The notes below the pieces were generated by a model that saw only the letters and a program-made list of their open reading frames with translations, was not told where the DNA came from and did not search any database. A DNA stretch of 38,858 nucleotides, taken from assembly GCA_029060405.1 (NCBI GenBank), contig JAIDUB010000104.1, forward strand, positions 1 to 38,858, in the 5' to 3' direction. Source of the DNA: Duncaniella sp. (GTDB lineage: Bacteria > Bacteroidota > Bacteroidia > Bacteroidales > Muribaculaceae). Each line of letters opens with the position of its first letter. Position 1 is the first letter of the stretch. This document shows, in pieces, positions 38,490 to 38,858 of the stretch. The position numbers and the translations under genes are program-made.

Positions 38490-38747
38490 TTAGGCGGCAA
38501 GCTTTGCGATGTGGTGAGCGAGCTTGCTCTTGAGGTTGGCTGCTTTGTTCTTGGAGATGCTCTTCTTTGAAGCAAGACGGTCAAGCATAGCGGAGATCTT
38601 GACGAAAGCGGCCTGAGCCTCAGCTTTGTCAGTCATCTTGCGAAGATTGCGCACGGCGTTGCGGGCAGTCTTGGCATAGTAGCGGTTGCGGAGTCGACGA
38701 GACTCGATCTGGCGGATTCTCTTGATAGATGATTTATGGTTTGCCAT
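38490..38747 (-). CDS. rpsT: 30S ribosomal protein S20
   Basis: 85 residues, [21 protein letters not shown] at the start and a Lys/Ala-rich helical body ([21 protein letters not shown]), the standard S20. It binds 16S rRNA in the body of the small subunit. It lies between two tRNA-Glu genes on the same strand, 37 bases from each, so they are probably co-transcribed. Confidence 0.95.
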   Translation of the reverse strand: MANHKSSIKRIRQIESRRLRNRYYAKTARNAVRNLRKMTDKAEAQAAFVKISAMLDRLASKKSISKNKAANLKSKLAHHIAKLAA

Positions 38748-38782
38748 TATAGAAACGTTAGTTGTTCTTGATTAAAACTTAG

Positions 38783-38854
38783 TAGCCCATAGGAGAATCG
38801 AACTCCTCTTTCAAGAATGAAAATCTTGCGTCCTAGCCGATAGACGAATGGGCC
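38783..38854 (-). tRNA. tRNA-Glu (anticodon TTC), CCA not encoded
   Basis: All 72 bases of the mature body match the tRNA at 38381-38452. Here the discriminator A (38783) is followed by CTA, not CCA, so the 3' end must be completed by the CCA-adding enzyme. It is upstream of rpsT on the same strand. Confidence 0.92.
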
Positions 38855-38858
38855 ATTG

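Overview
The window comes from a Bacteroidota genome, most likely order Bacteroidales and probably a gut Muribaculaceae-type lineage. The reasons are several TAnnTTTG-type -7 boxes (two with a TTTG or TTG about 19-20 bases upstream), starts without clear Shine-Dalgarno sites, an OmpP1/FadL porin with the typical Bacteroidales N-terminus, a Cys-rich TonB, DUF4286 next to ruvC, and a VYDLLGRRV-type C-terminal tail on a secreted pectate lyase. The placement below order is inference. Most of the window is around 50% GC with dense operons. Three stretches are visibly AT-richer and look accessory: about 1-4400, 13.7-15.1 kb and 28.1-30.5 kb.

Region 1-4.4 kb is accessory. It opens with the C-terminal end of a poly-Asp zinc-ribbon protein, then an unknown 84-residue protein. 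Next comes a compact, probably uncharacterised RiPP (ribosomally made, modified peptide) locus: a PqqD-like recognition protein (654-911), a 28-residue precursor peptide (924-1010) and two related radical SAM/SPASM enzymes (1013-1963 and 1939-2823). It is closed by a 23-bp hairpin. No transporter or protease is visible. It is followed by an ORF split by an in-frame TGA, a 34-residue ORF, and a DNA-binding protein with a hydrophobic C-terminal part, preceded by a 10-bp inverted repeat.

Region 4.4-13.7 kb: one unknown gene, a 925-base gene-free block of interspersed palindromes and repeats, a minus-strand group (GH28 polygalacturonase-like enzyme, FadL-type porin, Trp/Gly-rich secreted protein), and a 1175-residue pyruvate:ferredoxin oxidoreductase on the plus strand.

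Region 13.7-24.5 kb: an AAA ATPase flanked by two 84-base direct repeats that each hold a 22-bp palindrome; a TonB-like protein; an acyl-CoA synthetase; an HdeD-type membrane protein; an amidase. Then follows a tightly overlapped minus-strand operon in which topoisomerase IV subunit A, an envelope protein, an S41 peptidase lipoprotein and a BadF/GlcNAc-kinase-like protein are each joined by TGATG stop/start overlaps.

Region 24.5-38.9 kb: a 14-base tandem repeat next to a 20-bp palindrome, divergent GT2 glycosyltransferases, an overlapped GT2-DUF4286-ruvC-barrel operon, a KilA-N gene broken by two in-frame TAG codons, small membrane proteins, a cstA-regulator pair joined by ATGA, an operon of prenyl synthase, TatD and NlpC/P60 genes, a PL1 pectate lyase, and finally rpsT between two near-identical tRNA-Glu genes. 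GH28 and PL1 together suggest use of pectin, although no SusC/SusD pair is present.
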